64,000 bases of DNA from Rhizobium sp. Root483D2 (GTDB lineage Bacteria > Pseudomonadota > Alphaproteobacteria > Rhizobiales > Rhizobiaceae), in assembly GCF_001426685.1 (NCBI RefSeq), contig NZ_LMFB01000009.1, positions 413,140 to 477,139 of the forward strand, read 5' to 3'. This document shows, piece after piece, positions 17,473 to 25,966 of this stretch. The position numbers were made by a program, and so were the translations under genes. Each line of letters starts with the position of its first letter. Within the stretch, counting starts at the first letter, position 1. The notes below the pieces were generated by a model. That model ran no database searches. It had not been told where the DNA came from and saw nothing but the letters and a program-made list of their open reading frames with translations.

Positions 17473-18875
17473 AGGTGCCGTTGTGGAGGAGGAGCTTAGC
17501 GGGTCAATTCATCGTGTTCATTTTGGGCGCGCTTCTCGTTGGGCAAACGGTCGCCTTCATGATCTCATCGCGGCAGCGCGAAACAGCGATCCGGCAGACG
17601 ATCGAAAGCGAATTCATAGCCCGTACAGACGCATTATCGAGCATGCTGGCCGAGGTTGCTCCGGACATGCGGCAGAATGTTCTCCTAGCGGGTTCGGTGG
17701 GCAATTCGCGCTTCTGGCTATCGGATCGTGATCCGGCAAATGACGCGCGCGCATGGTACGAAACGGCGCAATCTCATTTGCGCATTCCAATCGAAGACCT
17801 AATCCGCTCGCAGGGTCTTGACGGATTCACCATGCCATCCGGCAGCCGGCCAGTGGCGCTGGGCGATCCCGATGTTTCGGATTGGCAACCACTCTTATCC
17901 GATCCCGATATTGCAAACGCGCGCTTCCTCCACTTCTCCGGCCAGGAAGGCATGGGCATTGTGCAACCCGTGAATGACGGCACCTGGCTCAATGCGGTCT
18001 ATTACAAGCCTGCGAAACCTGGTCTTTGGGGCATGCAATCCCTGCTCTCGATGGGGATCACGGCGATTATTCTGAGCGTTATCGGTGTCTTCGTTGCCCG
18101 CCAGATTGCCCGTCCCTTGCGCAGTCTCGCCATTTCGGCAGAAGCGCTGGGCCGCGGCGAGGCCATTCAGCTGTCTCCGCCGCGTGCACCAGAAGATATA
18201 AGGCAGCTTTACGAGGCCTTTGACGGCATGCAGATGAGGCTGCGCCGTTTTGTCGATGATCGCACGAAGATGCTGGCAGCCATCGGCCATGATCTGCGCA
18301 CTCCGCTCACCACCCTTCGCCTTCGGGCCGAATTCGTCAGCGATCCGGAATTGCAGAGCAAGATCCTAGCGACTGTCGACGAGATGCAGGCCATGACGGA
18401 GGCAACGCTGTCCTTTGCCAAAAGCGAAGCGACGGCGGAGGAAACGCGCAAGATCGATATTGCCGCGCTTTTGGGCAGTCTCTGCGATGATCTCGCCGAA
18501 CTCGGTCATGATGTCACGTTCCAGGAAAGCGAACGGATCAGCTATCGCTGCCGTCCGGATAACCTCAAGCGCGCACTTCGAAACCTGATCGAAAACGCGC
18601 TGAGATATGCCGGCAAGGCTTCGCTGAAAGTCAGCAGGCTGCCAGATTCGATCGAGATCCTCGTCGAGGACGATGGGCCGGGTATTCCTGAGGATCAGTT
18701 CGAGCAGGTTTTCATGCCGTTTTACCGGTTGGAGACATCGAGAAACCGGGAAACCGGAGGCGTCGGCCTTGGCCTGTCGATCGCCAGAGCGATCGTGCGC
18801 CACCATGGCGGAGATATCGTGCTGTCGCCCAACGATCCTGGTTTGCGGGCTGTCGTGGTCTTGCCGGTGGGGTAG
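17469..18875 (+). CDS. Sensor histidine kinase (EnvZ-like)
   Basis: Membrane kinase of 468 residues partnering the overlapping response regulator gene. Membrane segment 1 is at about residues 13-35. A periplasmic domain of about 150 residues follows, then membrane segment 2 at about 190-212, and HAMP to about 265. The dimerisation and phospho-acceptor segment A-I-G-H-D-L-R-T-P-L-T holds the phospho-His. The ATPase domain has the N-box (N-L-I-E-N-A-L-R-Y-A), D-D-G-P-G-I-P and G-V-G-L-G-L-S-I-A. I chose the ATG overlapping the regulator stop; the earlier in-frame codons lie inside the regulator gene. The input signal is unknown; a drug or envelope cue is plausible from the neighbouring pump. 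Confidence 0.93.
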   Translation: MKVPLWRRSLAGQFIVFILGALLVGQTVAFMISSRQRETAIRQTIESEFIARTDALSSMLAEVAPDMRQNVLLAGSVGNSRFWLSDRDPANDARAWYETAQSHLRIPIEDLIRSQGLDGFTMPSGSRPVALGDPDVSDWQPLLSDPDIANARFLHFSGQEGMGIVQPVNDGTWLNAVYYKPAKPGLWGMQSLLSMGITAIILSVIGVFVARQIARPLRSLAISAEALGRGEAIQLSPPRAPEDIRQLYEAFDGMQMRLRRFVDDRTKMLAAIGHDLRTPLTTLRLRAEFVSDPELQSKILATVDEMQAMTEATLSFAKSEATAEETRKIDIAALLGSLCDDLAELGHDVTFQESERISYRCRPDNLKRALRNLIENALRYAGKASLKVSRLPDSIEILVEDDGPGIPEDQFEQVFMPFYRLETSRNRETGGVGLGLSIARAIVRHHGGDIVLSPNDPGLRAVVVLPVG

Positions 18876-19037
18876 GCCCGATAAGCAGCCCGGCTGGAGA
18901 TGGCTTGCCGGCCTTGTCCGATCTAATGGCTATGATCTCAGCCCGGTCTGAAATCTGGATGTTCCAGTTTCAAAACATGCTGTGCGGTTTGAATATTCGT
19001 TCTAGTGACAACCGCCCTTATCTCCTATGCTTTTCGC

Positions 19038-20000
19038 ATGGATTCGAAATTAGCGCCAAAGCTTGCCCCGCCGATCGCTACGCCCGTCATCCCCGGCTGG
19101 GTCAAGCCTTCCGGCGATATGAGCGATGCCGATGTCGCGTTCATGTCCGGGGCAGCGCTGAGCAGCTTGGATCAGCTGGTGCGGTCGGAGCCTGTCTGGT
19201 CCGGCGCCTGGCGCCAGCGTCTTGCGCTGAAATGTGCGGCCGCTGCCGTGCGGCTCAGCGGGAGAACGGAAGACGACGCAGCGCTGCGCGATGCCGTTCT
19301 GTTGCGTGCACCAGGGGGCGATGCGGGACCGGCCGGCAATATCTTCTTGGCCTATAGAAGACTATCGGCGCATCCCGCACAGGATGCCGGACTGCTTGAC
19401 GAAAAAACGCTGCGCGATCTCGCGGATCTCTTCGCGATGAAGTGGGACGATACACTTGCACAGTTCTCCGGATTTGCATGCGAATTGGGACAGAATGCGC
19501 AGGCGGCACCGTTTGCCGTTGCCGGGCTGGTCACGACCGTGTGCCGTCTTCGGCCGGATGCAGAAATCCTGGCCTGGTGGCTGGCGGACTTGGTTCTGGC
19601 GAAAAAGCTCAATTGGCAAAGGCCCGTTCCTCTTTTGATGGCGCAACGATACGACGCAGCCTTTCGGATGACGGCGGGAAGAGGGCGCATCAAACCCGAT
19701 GACGAGGCGTTTCCCCGGGCGGTTTGCCTCGCTCTGATCCAGGGCGTCCGGGAGGCCTTGCGCCAGGCGGTTGAAACCGAACGCCGTGCCGCGCAGTTTT
19801 TGGCCGTCGCGCCCAAAGTGCGGACCAAGGGCGCGCAAACGGTCTTCCGGCAATTGCTGGCTGAGGATGCGCTGTCGGCTTCTGCGGCCAACGGCAATCT
19901 TTCCCGCTGGGCGAGCCGCCGGTTGTTCGAGCGCTTGGAAACGCTGGGCGGCGTGCGCGAACTGTCGGGACGCTCCACCTTCCGGATTTACGGCTTGTGA
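19038..20000 (+). CDS. DUF1403 family protein
   Basis: 320 residues, soluble, no signal peptide, Ala/Leu/Arg-rich and probably all-helical. I recognise it as a DUF1403 family member, a group found on rhizobial replicons next to a ScpB-like gene, as here. No catalytic motif is visible. The ATG at 19038 is preferred because the 11 upstream codons are not supported by a ribosome site. The next gene overlaps its stop codon, so the two are translationally coupled and probably act together, perhaps in DNA or replicon maintenance; that role is inference. Confidence 0.75.
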   Translation: MDSKLAPKLAPPIATPVIPGWVKPSGDMSDADVAFMSGAALSSLDQLVRSEPVWSGAWRQRLALKCAAAAVRLSGRTEDDAALRDAVLLRAPGGDAGPAGNIFLAYRRLSAHPAQDAGLLDEKTLRDLADLFAMKWDDTLAQFSGFACELGQNAQAAPFAVAGLVTTVCRLRPDAEILAWWLADLVLAKKLNWQRPVPLLMAQRYDAAFRMTAGRGRIKPDDEAFPRAVCLALIQGVREALRQAVETERRAAQFLAVAPKVRTKGAQTVFRQLLAEDALSASAANGNLSRWASRRLFERLETLGGVRELSGRSTFRIYGL

Positions 20001-20701
20001 CCATGTCCGGATCCGATATTGCCAGCAGCGGCGGACGCAGAAAAAAGGGCGCAGGGCAGGACGCGGTGCTGTTTGATCGCGACCTGTCTTCCCTGCCGCC
20101 GGCGTTGCGCTGGCGGGAGTGGATGAACCGCATCGAGGCAGTGATTTTCGCCTCCGCCACGCCCGTTGATCGCGCCACGCTTGCCCGAGTCGTTGGTCCG
20201 GAATGCAATATCGACCTGGTCATCGATGACATTCGCGAGGAGTTGCGCGGGCGGCCCTACGATCTGGTCGCCGTCGCGGGCGGTTGGCACCATAGGACGA
20301 GATCCGCCTATGCAACGGCGATCCGGGCCTCTGGCGCGGCAACCCAGCCGATGGCAGGGTTCAGCCAGCAGGAAGCCATGATCCTGATTGCGATTGGCTA
20401 TTACCAGCCGGTGACGCGCAGCGAGTTATCGACGATGTTCGGCAAGGAAGTCAGCCGCGACACGATCGCTGGCCTGCGCCAGGCAAAACTCATTACGTCC
20501 GGCCCCCGCAGCCCGACGCCCGGCGCGCCCTATACCTATGTGACCACACCTTCCTTCTTGTCCGCGTTCGGCTTCGATACGCTGCGTGATCTACCAGACA
20601 TTGAAATGTTGGAGGATAGCGGACTGCTCAACCGCAAGAAAGTCGCCGATGACCTCGATATGATGGAGCCGCGGCTGGACGAAGACGATGAGGATGATTG
20701 A
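19997..20701 (+). CDS. ScpB-like protein (segregation and condensation subunit B family)
   Basis: 234 residues. The middle part (about 40-190) has the ScpB pattern of two winged helices: R-I-E-A-V-I-F-A-S-A-T-P-V-D-R-A-T-L-A-R-V-V, then F-S-Q-Q-E-A-M-I-L-I-A-I-G-Y-Y-Q-P-V-T-R-S-E-L, and finally Y-T-Y-V-T-T-P-S-F-L-S-A-F-G. The N-terminus is basic and the C-terminus very acidic (ending D-E-D-D-E-D-D). GTG at 19997 overlaps the DUF1403 stop; an ATG at 20003 is an alternative start. ScpB normally works with Smc and ScpA; neither is in this window, so this is probably a replicon-specific paralogue acting with the DUF1403 protein. Confidence 0.8.
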   Translation: MTMSGSDIASSGGRRKKGAGQDAVLFDRDLSSLPPALRWREWMNRIEAVIFASATPVDRATLARVVGPECNIDLVIDDIREELRGRPYDLVAVAGGWHHRTRSAYATAIRASGAATQPMAGFSQQEAMILIAIGYYQPVTRSELSTMFGKEVSRDTIAGLRQAKLITSGPRSPTPGAPYTYVTTPSFLSAFGFDTLRDLPDIEMLEDSGLLNRKKVADDLDMMEPRLDEDDEDD

Positions 20702-20788
20702 CGTTCAGCTCTTTGCCTCGGACGCAGGTTCACAATCAGCGGCGGCCATCGCAAGGGGCCGATCGTAAGCAGGCCATTTAGGATGACA

Positions 20789-21409
20789 ATGAAGCGCAAA
20801 TTTAAGAGCACCCTGAAGCCGATCCTGTTCCTGAACTTGTTGATGGGCGGCGTTGTCCTGTTGCCGGATATGGGAAAAGCGGAATGGCAGGCGATCGAAA
20901 ATGTGCAGGCCTATCCGGTTACTGGTAAGACCGGCGCCGAACTCTATGCCTCGATTGGCGAACGTGGCCCGAAAGCGGGTATCGGCCGTGCCATCGCCTT
21001 TACCAATTTCAAGCTGACCTGGACCCGGAAATACGAACCGCAGGGCAATGCCTGTGTTCTGACCGTCGCGCGGCCAAAGCTCATCATAACCTATAGGCTG
21101 CCAAAGCCTGCCGAGCGCCTGCCGGCACCTGTCCAAAAAAGCTGGGACACGTTCATCTCGGGCGTACGCCAGCACGAACGCGTGCACGGCGATCTCATCA
21201 AGGATATGGTGAAGAAGATCGAGGCGGTCTCCGTTGGCCTGACGGCCGCCGATGATCCCCAATGCCGGAAAATCCGTGTGGACCTCACCGCACGTCTCGG
21301 CGAACTGTCCCGCGCCCAGAGGCAGCAGAGCCGGGATTTCGACCGGGCCGAACTCAGCAACGGCGGCAATGTTCACCAGCTCGTCCTGGCGCTGGTCAAC
21401 GGACAATAG
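20789..21409 (+). CDS. Secreted DUF922-family putative zinc protease
   Basis: About 206 residues with an N-terminal hydrophobic signal or anchor (about 8-30). The mature part contains H-E-R-V-H (about residue 135), an HExxH zinc-binding motif. It is preceded by W-D-T-F-I-S-G-V-R-Q and followed by a downstream acidic residue, in the DUF922 pattern (predicted secreted zinc-dependent proteases). Two Cys, near residues 92 and 158, may form a disulfide. I chose the second ATG because AGGA is well placed before it and too close to the first. It may be a separate unit from the DUF1403/ScpB pair, lying about 85 bases downstream on the same strand. The substrate is unknown. Confidence 0.75.
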   Translation: MKRKFKSTLKPILFLNLLMGGVVLLPDMGKAEWQAIENVQAYPVTGKTGAELYASIGERGPKAGIGRAIAFTNFKLTWTRKYEPQGNACVLTVARPKLIITYRLPKPAERLPAPVQKSWDTFISGVRQHERVHGDLIKDMVKKIEAVSVGLTAADDPQCRKIRVDLTARLGELSRAQRQQSRDFDRAELSNGGNVHQLVLALVNGQ

Positions 21410-21581
21410 AGGCTGCTGAAGAGCAGGCCGGTCCTTCTCCACACGCTGTCACTGACATGACAGACGGTAAATCTCGCCGCAGGTGCTCTTCGGCGCGGGC
21501 TCAAACGTGCCTTCAACTCAAGTATATTGCGGCTGCGGTTGGATCTGATCTTTTTGTGAAAGCGTGCCGCTCATCAATCAC

Positions 21582-21600
21582 CATGAAAATCAATTTCATG
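21582..21600. promoter_or_regulatory. TGAAA/TTTCA palindrome upstream of the sugar-importer operon
   Basis: CATGAAAATCAATTTCATG is an inverted repeat with 7-base arms about 95 bases before the oxidoreductase start. A similar TGAAA-N4-TTTCA lies in the other divergent promoter of this locus at 29214-29227. The locally encoded RpiR-family regulator is the likely binder. A TTGACG possible -35 hexamer lies downstream near 21626. Confidence 0.45.
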
Positions 21601-21693
21601 AAAATGGTAATTTTGCTGATTTCGGTTGACGGTTTTGAAAATCTGCCTCAGTCTAAGAAAATAAATTACGACAATAACGGGGAACACCGGAAT

Positions 21694-22851
21694 ATGAAAG
21701 TGGGCATTATCGGGCTCGGATTCCGTCTGGGCTATCTGGGTTATGTTTTCAAAGCCATGGATGAGAGCTTCGAGATCGCCGGTTATGTCGATCCGAACCC
21801 TGCGGGTTTGCCTGGCCTGTTTGAAAAAAACATTTCTGCCGGCACGGCTTACGCGACCCCCGAAGAGCTCATTGCCAATGAGAAGCTTGATCTCCTGATG
21901 ATCGGCTCGCCCAATCACCTGCATCTCGATCATATCCGTACCGGCCTTGAATCCGGCCTGAAGGTCTTCAGTGAGAAGCCGGTTGTCACCACGGTCGAGG
22001 AAAGTATCGAACTTGCCCGCCTGATGGCGAAATACGGTCATGAACGGCTGATGGTCGGTCTCGTGCTGCGCTATGCGCCGATGTACCGGGACCTGCGTGC
22101 AGCGCAGGCGGCGGGAACGCTTGGGCATATCGTCTCGATCGAGGCGTCCGAGCATATCGAGCCCTATCACGGTGCCTTCTTCATGCGCGACTGGCGCCGC
22201 TACGAACGCTATTCCGGCAGTTTCATGCTGGAAAAATGCTGCCACGATCTTGATCTTTACAATGGCATTATCGGCGCGCGGCCCGAGCGGGTGGCAAGCT
22301 TCGGCGGCCGCAAGAGCTTCATTCCCGAAAACGATCCGGCCCGCGAGGGGATCAACGATCTCGAACTTTTCCATCGCAAGCCGAGCGGCTGGATGGGCTC
22401 CGACAAGGTGTTCGACAGCGATGGCGATATCATCGATTACCAAGTGGCAATTGTCGAATATGCCAATGGCGTCGGCATGAATTTCCATACCAATCTGAAT
22501 GTCCCCGATCAGTTCCGCCGTTTTTGCATCATGGGATCGCGCGGCATGGCCGAAGGAGATTTCATCCGGGGTTATTTCGATGTCCACGAGATGCTGACCG
22601 GGCAAAAAGTCGTCGAAAACAAATATGCGGCAACAGCGCTGTCACAGCATTACGGCGCTGACGAACAGATGGCCACCGACATTATCCGCCATGTCCGCGA
22701 TGGGCGGGCGCTGCCAGTCTCCACGATCGATGCACTGGAGGCGGGAATCCTGGCGCTGTCCATGGACGAGGCGCGCCGCAAGCGCACCGTCGTCGATCTG
22801 CGGCCGGTCTGGGATCGCTTTGACGAGGCGCTCCACGCGCGTGCAGCATAA
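21694..22851 (+). CDS. Gfo/Idh/MocA family NAD(P)-dependent oxidoreductase
   Basis: Sugar-type dehydrogenase of 385 residues. The N-terminal Rossmann fold starts G-I-I-G-L-G-F-R-L-G-Y-L-G, and the family signature E-K-P appears in K-V-F-S-E-K-P-V-V-T-T near residue 95. A C-terminal alpha/beta substrate domain includes C-C-H-D-L-D-L-Y, which supplies the usual catalytic His/Asp. The ATG at 21694 is chosen because homology begins there and GGGGAA lies upstream; the frame stays open a further 144 codons upstream without sense. It is the first gene of an operon with a sugar-type ABC importer 12 bases downstream. It probably oxidises or epimerises the imported sugar or cyclitol. Confidence 0.92.
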   Translation: MKVGIIGLGFRLGYLGYVFKAMDESFEIAGYVDPNPAGLPGLFEKNISAGTAYATPEELIANEKLDLLMIGSPNHLHLDHIRTGLESGLKVFSEKPVVTTVEESIELARLMAKYGHERLMVGLVLRYAPMYRDLRAAQAAGTLGHIVSIEASEHIEPYHGAFFMRDWRRYERYSGSFMLEKCCHDLDLYNGIIGARPERVASFGGRKSFIPENDPAREGINDLELFHRKPSGWMGSDKVFDSDGDIIDYQVAIVEYANGVGMNFHTNLNVPDQFRRFCIMGSRGMAEGDFIRGYFDVHEMLTGQKVVENKYAATALSQHYGADEQMATDIIRHVRDGRALPVSTIDALEAGILALSMDEARRKRTVVDLRPVWDRFDEALHARAA

Positions 22852-22863
22852 GGAGGGCGCGAG

Positions 22864-23751
22864 ATGAACGTTCAACGCAGCACTCTCATCTTCGCCTGGA
22901 TCCTGTTGCTGCCAGCCGTTCTCTACGTCGTCGTCATCGTTGCCTATCCGCTGGTGGACACGTTCGTCCTGTCGTTCACCGACGCCTCGTTGAAGAAAAC
23001 CACCAACTGGGTTGGCTGGATCAACTACGAGAAGATCTTCAACACCACCTTTGCCGAGGTCATCATCCGCACCTTCGTGTGGACCTTCTTTTCAGTCGCG
23101 CTCAAGATGATCATCGGCGTCTTCGGCGCCTGCATGCTGAATGCCGCCGTTCCCGGCCGGGCGTTGTTTCGCGTCTTGACCATGCCGCCCTGGATCGTGC
23201 CGATGGCCATCGGCATCTTCATGTGGGGCTGGATGTATAATGGTCAGTTCGGCATGATTTCCGGTGTGCTGCAGAACTGGGGCATTATCGACGGCCCCAT
23301 CGCTTTCCTCGCCCGTGGCTCGACGGCATTCTGGGCGACCATCATCACTGACGTATGGATCGGCGTGCCACTGGTGACGCTCTATATGCTGGCGGCCATG
23401 CAGGCCGTGCCGCAGGACCTTTACGAAGCCGCATGGACGGATGGGGCAGGACGGTTCTACCGCTTCCGCCGCATTACCCTGCCGCTGCTCATCCCATCGC
23501 TGATCACCATGTCAATGCTGTCGCTGATCGCCACGTTCAATTCGTTCGACATTATCTGGATCCTGACGCAGGGCGGTCCGAATGGCGAAACGACAACGAT
23601 GATCATCGATACCTATCGCACAGCGATCGGTTCGAAAAAGTATGGCGAGGGTGCAGCCCGCGCGGTCTTGATCTGCATCTTCCTCTCGATTTTCTGCCTG
23701 GCCTATTTCCGGGTGACCAGCCGGCTTTCTGCGGGAGAAACCAACCGATGA
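22864..23751 (+). CDS. Sugar-type ABC transporter permease (MalF/UgpA-like)
   Basis: 295-residue inner-membrane protein with six predicted membrane helices. The ATPase-contact (EAA) loop is in D-L-Y-E-A-A-W-T-D-G-A-G-R-F-Y-R-F-R-R-I-T-L-P near residue 185. A strong ribosome site (GGAGGGCG) precedes the ATG. It overlaps the next permease gene by four bases (ATGA) and forms the transmembrane heterodimer with it. Confidence 0.93.
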   Translation: MNVQRSTLIFAWILLLPAVLYVVVIVAYPLVDTFVLSFTDASLKKTTNWVGWINYEKIFNTTFAEVIIRTFVWTFFSVALKMIIGVFGACMLNAAVPGRALFRVLTMPPWIVPMAIGIFMWGWMYNGQFGMISGVLQNWGIIDGPIAFLARGSTAFWATIITDVWIGVPLVTLYMLAAMQAVPQDLYEAAWTDGAGRFYRFRRITLPLLIPSLITMSMLSLIATFNSFDIIWILTQGGPNGETTTMIIDTYRTAIGSKKYGEGAARAVLICIFLSIFCLAYFRVTSRLSAGETNR

Positions 23752-24608
23752 GCACGCAACCTGCCATGATCAACCGTTACCGCTGGTATGAGCTGATCGC
23801 CATCTATGCCGGTATCCTGCTGTTTCTGACATTCATTCTGGCGCCGTTTGTCGAAGGGTTTCTGGTCTCGCTGAAACCTTTGGGATTGTTGTTTTCCTCG
23901 CCCTACAGGTTCTGGCCGGAAAACGGCTCGTTTGCCGCCTATCGGACGATGTGGGCCAGCGTTCCCGGCTTTGCCCGCTATATCTTCAATTCGTTCTTCA
24001 TCTCGATCATCGTCACTGCGATTGTCCTCGTCCTGGTCATCCCGGCCTCCTATGCATTTGCCCGGTTCCAGTTTCGCGGCAGCGGGCTTCTGCTCGGCGC
24101 GTTTCTGGCGGTCAACATGTTTTCCGGTGCCGTCCTGCTCATCCCGCTGTTTCGCCTGATGCGCAGCTTCGGTGTGCTGAACACCTATTTCGCCATGATC
24201 GTGCCGGGGGTCGCCTTCCTGATCCCGTCGGCGATCTGGCTGCTGCGCACCTACATGATGCGCATCCCCCGCGAGCTGGACGAAGCGGCCTTTGTCGATG
24301 GTGCCAGCCATTTGTATACGCTTCGCCGGGTCATCCTCCCCATTGCCATGCCCGGCATCACCGTTGTTGCGATCACGACCTTCATCGGGTCCTACGCGCA
24401 GCAGTTCATCTTCGCGCTGACCTTCAACTCGAAGAGCGAATATATGCCGCTGCCGGTTGGGCTGTTTGCCTATTTCGGCCGGCAGGAAGTGATCTGGAAC
24501 GAACTGATGGCGGCGAGCTTCGTCGGCATCGCCCCGGCCATCATCGTGATCTTCTTCCTACAGCGCTATCTCGTCAGCGGGCTGACCGCTGGCGCGGTGA
24601 AACAATAA
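23748..24608 (+). CDS. Sugar-type ABC transporter permease (MalG/UgpE-like)
   Basis: 286-residue partner permease with six membrane helices. Its EAA loop is R-E-L-D-E-A-A-F-V-D-G-A-S-H-L-Y-T-L-R-R-V-I-L-P near residue 195. The start is fixed by the ATGA overlap with the upstream permease; the open frame extends further upstream but only inside that gene. The solute-binding protein gene follows 36 bases later. Confidence 0.93.
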   Translation: MSTQPAMINRYRWYELIAIYAGILLFLTFILAPFVEGFLVSLKPLGLLFSSPYRFWPENGSFAAYRTMWASVPGFARYIFNSFFISIIVTAIVLVLVIPASYAFARFQFRGSGLLLGAFLAVNMFSGAVLLIPLFRLMRSFGVLNTYFAMIVPGVAFLIPSAIWLLRTYMMRIPRELDEAAFVDGASHLYTLRRVILPIAMPGITVVAITTFIGSYAQQFIFALTFNSKSEYMPLPVGLFAYFGRQEVIWNELMAASFVGIAPAIIVIFFLQRYLVSGLTAGAVKQ

Positions 24609-24644
24609 AAGCAATCAACCACCAGAGAAACGGGAGCTTCAAAC

Positions 24645-25874
24645 GTGTCCATTCATGTCAAGACAGGGATACTCGCCCTGGCGTTGCTCGGCTCGACCGC
24701 GCTTGGCGCCATGACCGCCCATGCGGCCGATCAGGAAATCAGCTGGATCTATTGCGGCGACGTGATGGACCCGGTCCACGAGAAATATATCAAGCAGTGG
24801 GAAGAGAAAAATCCTGGCTGGAAAGTCACACCGGAAGTCGTCGGCTGGGCCCAGTGCCAGGACAAGGCAACGACGCTTGCCGTTGCCGGAACGCCCGTCG
24901 CCATGGCCTATGTCGGCTCGCGCACGCTGAAGGAATTCGCCCAGAACGACCTGATCGTTCCCGTGCCGATGACCGAAGAGGAGAAAAAGAGCTACTATCC
25001 TCACATCGCCGACACCGTCACCTTCGACGATAACCAGTGGGGCGTGCCGGTCGCATTTTCGACCAAGGCACTCTACTGGAACAAGGACCTGTTCAAGCAG
25101 GCCGGTCTTGATCCCGAAACCCCGCCGAAGACTTGGGCCGAAGAGATCGCATTTGCCAAGCAGATCAAGGAAAAGACCGGCATTGCCGGCTACGGTCTTC
25201 CGGCCAAGACGTTCGACAATACCATGCATCAATTCATGCACTGGGTTTACACCAACAATGGCAAGGTCATCGACGGCGACAAGATAGTCATCGACAGCCC
25301 CGAGGTTCTTGCAGCCCTCCAGGCCTACAAGGACATCACGCCCTATTCGGTCGAAGGCGCCACGGCCTACGAGCAGAACGAGATGCGTGCCATCTTCCTC
25401 GATGGCAAGATCGGCATGCTCCAGGCCGGCTCGGGCGCTGCCGTCCGTCTCAAGGACACCAAGGTCAATTGGGGCGTTGCGCCTCTGCCGCTTGGCCCAT
25501 CGGCCAAGGGTGAAGGCACATTGCTGATCACCGACAGCCTTGCCATCTTCAAGGGGTCCGGTGTCGAGGAAAAAGCCATCGAGTTTGCGAAATTCATCAC
25601 CTCGCCAGGTCCGCAGGGTGAATACGAGTTGCAGGGCGGCGCCGGCCTGACGCCGCTGCGGCCGTCGCCGATGGTCGATGAGTTCGTCAAGAAGGATCCC
25701 TATTGGAAGCCCTTCATCGACGGCATCACGTACGGTGGTCCCGAGCCGCTTTTCACCGACTATAAGGGCTTCCAGAACGTCATCATCGAAATGGTTCAAG
25801 CTGTCGTCACAGATAAAGCTGAACCGGCGGATGCCCTGAAAAAGGCAGCTGCCGATCTCGAACAGTACAAATAA
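24645..25874 (+). CDS. Sugar-type ABC transporter solute-binding protein
   Basis: 409-residue periplasmic binding protein of the family 1 (MalE/UgpB-like) group. A Sec signal peptide ends near A-H-A-A. The mature chain has the typical E-K-N-P-G-W-K-V-T-P-E-V-V start, F-S-T-K-A-L-Y-W-N-K-D-L-F-K-Q-A-G-L near residue 140, and M-L-Q-A-G-S-G-A near 260. The start is a GTG with CGGGAG ahead of it. It is followed by a hairpin and then the ATPase gene, the usual arrangement for making more binding protein than ATPase. Ligand unknown; neighbours suggest an N-acetylhexosamine-containing or modified oligosaccharide. Confidence 0.92.
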   Translation: MSIHVKTGILALALLGSTALGAMTAHAADQEISWIYCGDVMDPVHEKYIKQWEEKNPGWKVTPEVVGWAQCQDKATTLAVAGTPVAMAYVGSRTLKEFAQNDLIVPVPMTEEEKKSYYPHIADTVTFDDNQWGVPVAFSTKALYWNKDLFKQAGLDPETPPKTWAEEIAFAKQIKEKTGIAGYGLPAKTFDNTMHQFMHWVYTNNGKVIDGDKIVIDSPEVLAALQAYKDITPYSVEGATAYEQNEMRAIFLDGKIGMLQAGSGAAVRLKDTKVNWGVAPLPLGPSAKGEGTLLITDSLAIFKGSGVEEKAIEFAKFITSPGPQGEYELQGGAGLTPLRPSPMVDEFVKKDPYWKPFIDGITYGGPEPLFTDYKGFQNVIIEMVQAVVTDKAEPADALKKAAADLEQYK

Positions 25875-25881
25875 GATCATC

Positions 25882-25912
25882 GGACCGCGAACCGCAATAA
25901 AGTTTGCGGTCC
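25882..25912 (+). terminator. Intercistronic hairpin after the binding-protein gene
   Basis: GGACCGC (25882-25888) pairs with GCGGTCC (25906-25912), followed by ATTCCTTTT. It sits between the binding-protein and ATPase genes of one operon, so it may act as a partial terminator or mRNA stabiliser. Confidence 0.5.
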
Positions 25913-25966
25913 ATTCCTTTTCTGCCACGAATGGGCCGCTTTTCGCAGGCGGCCGGAGACAGTGTC

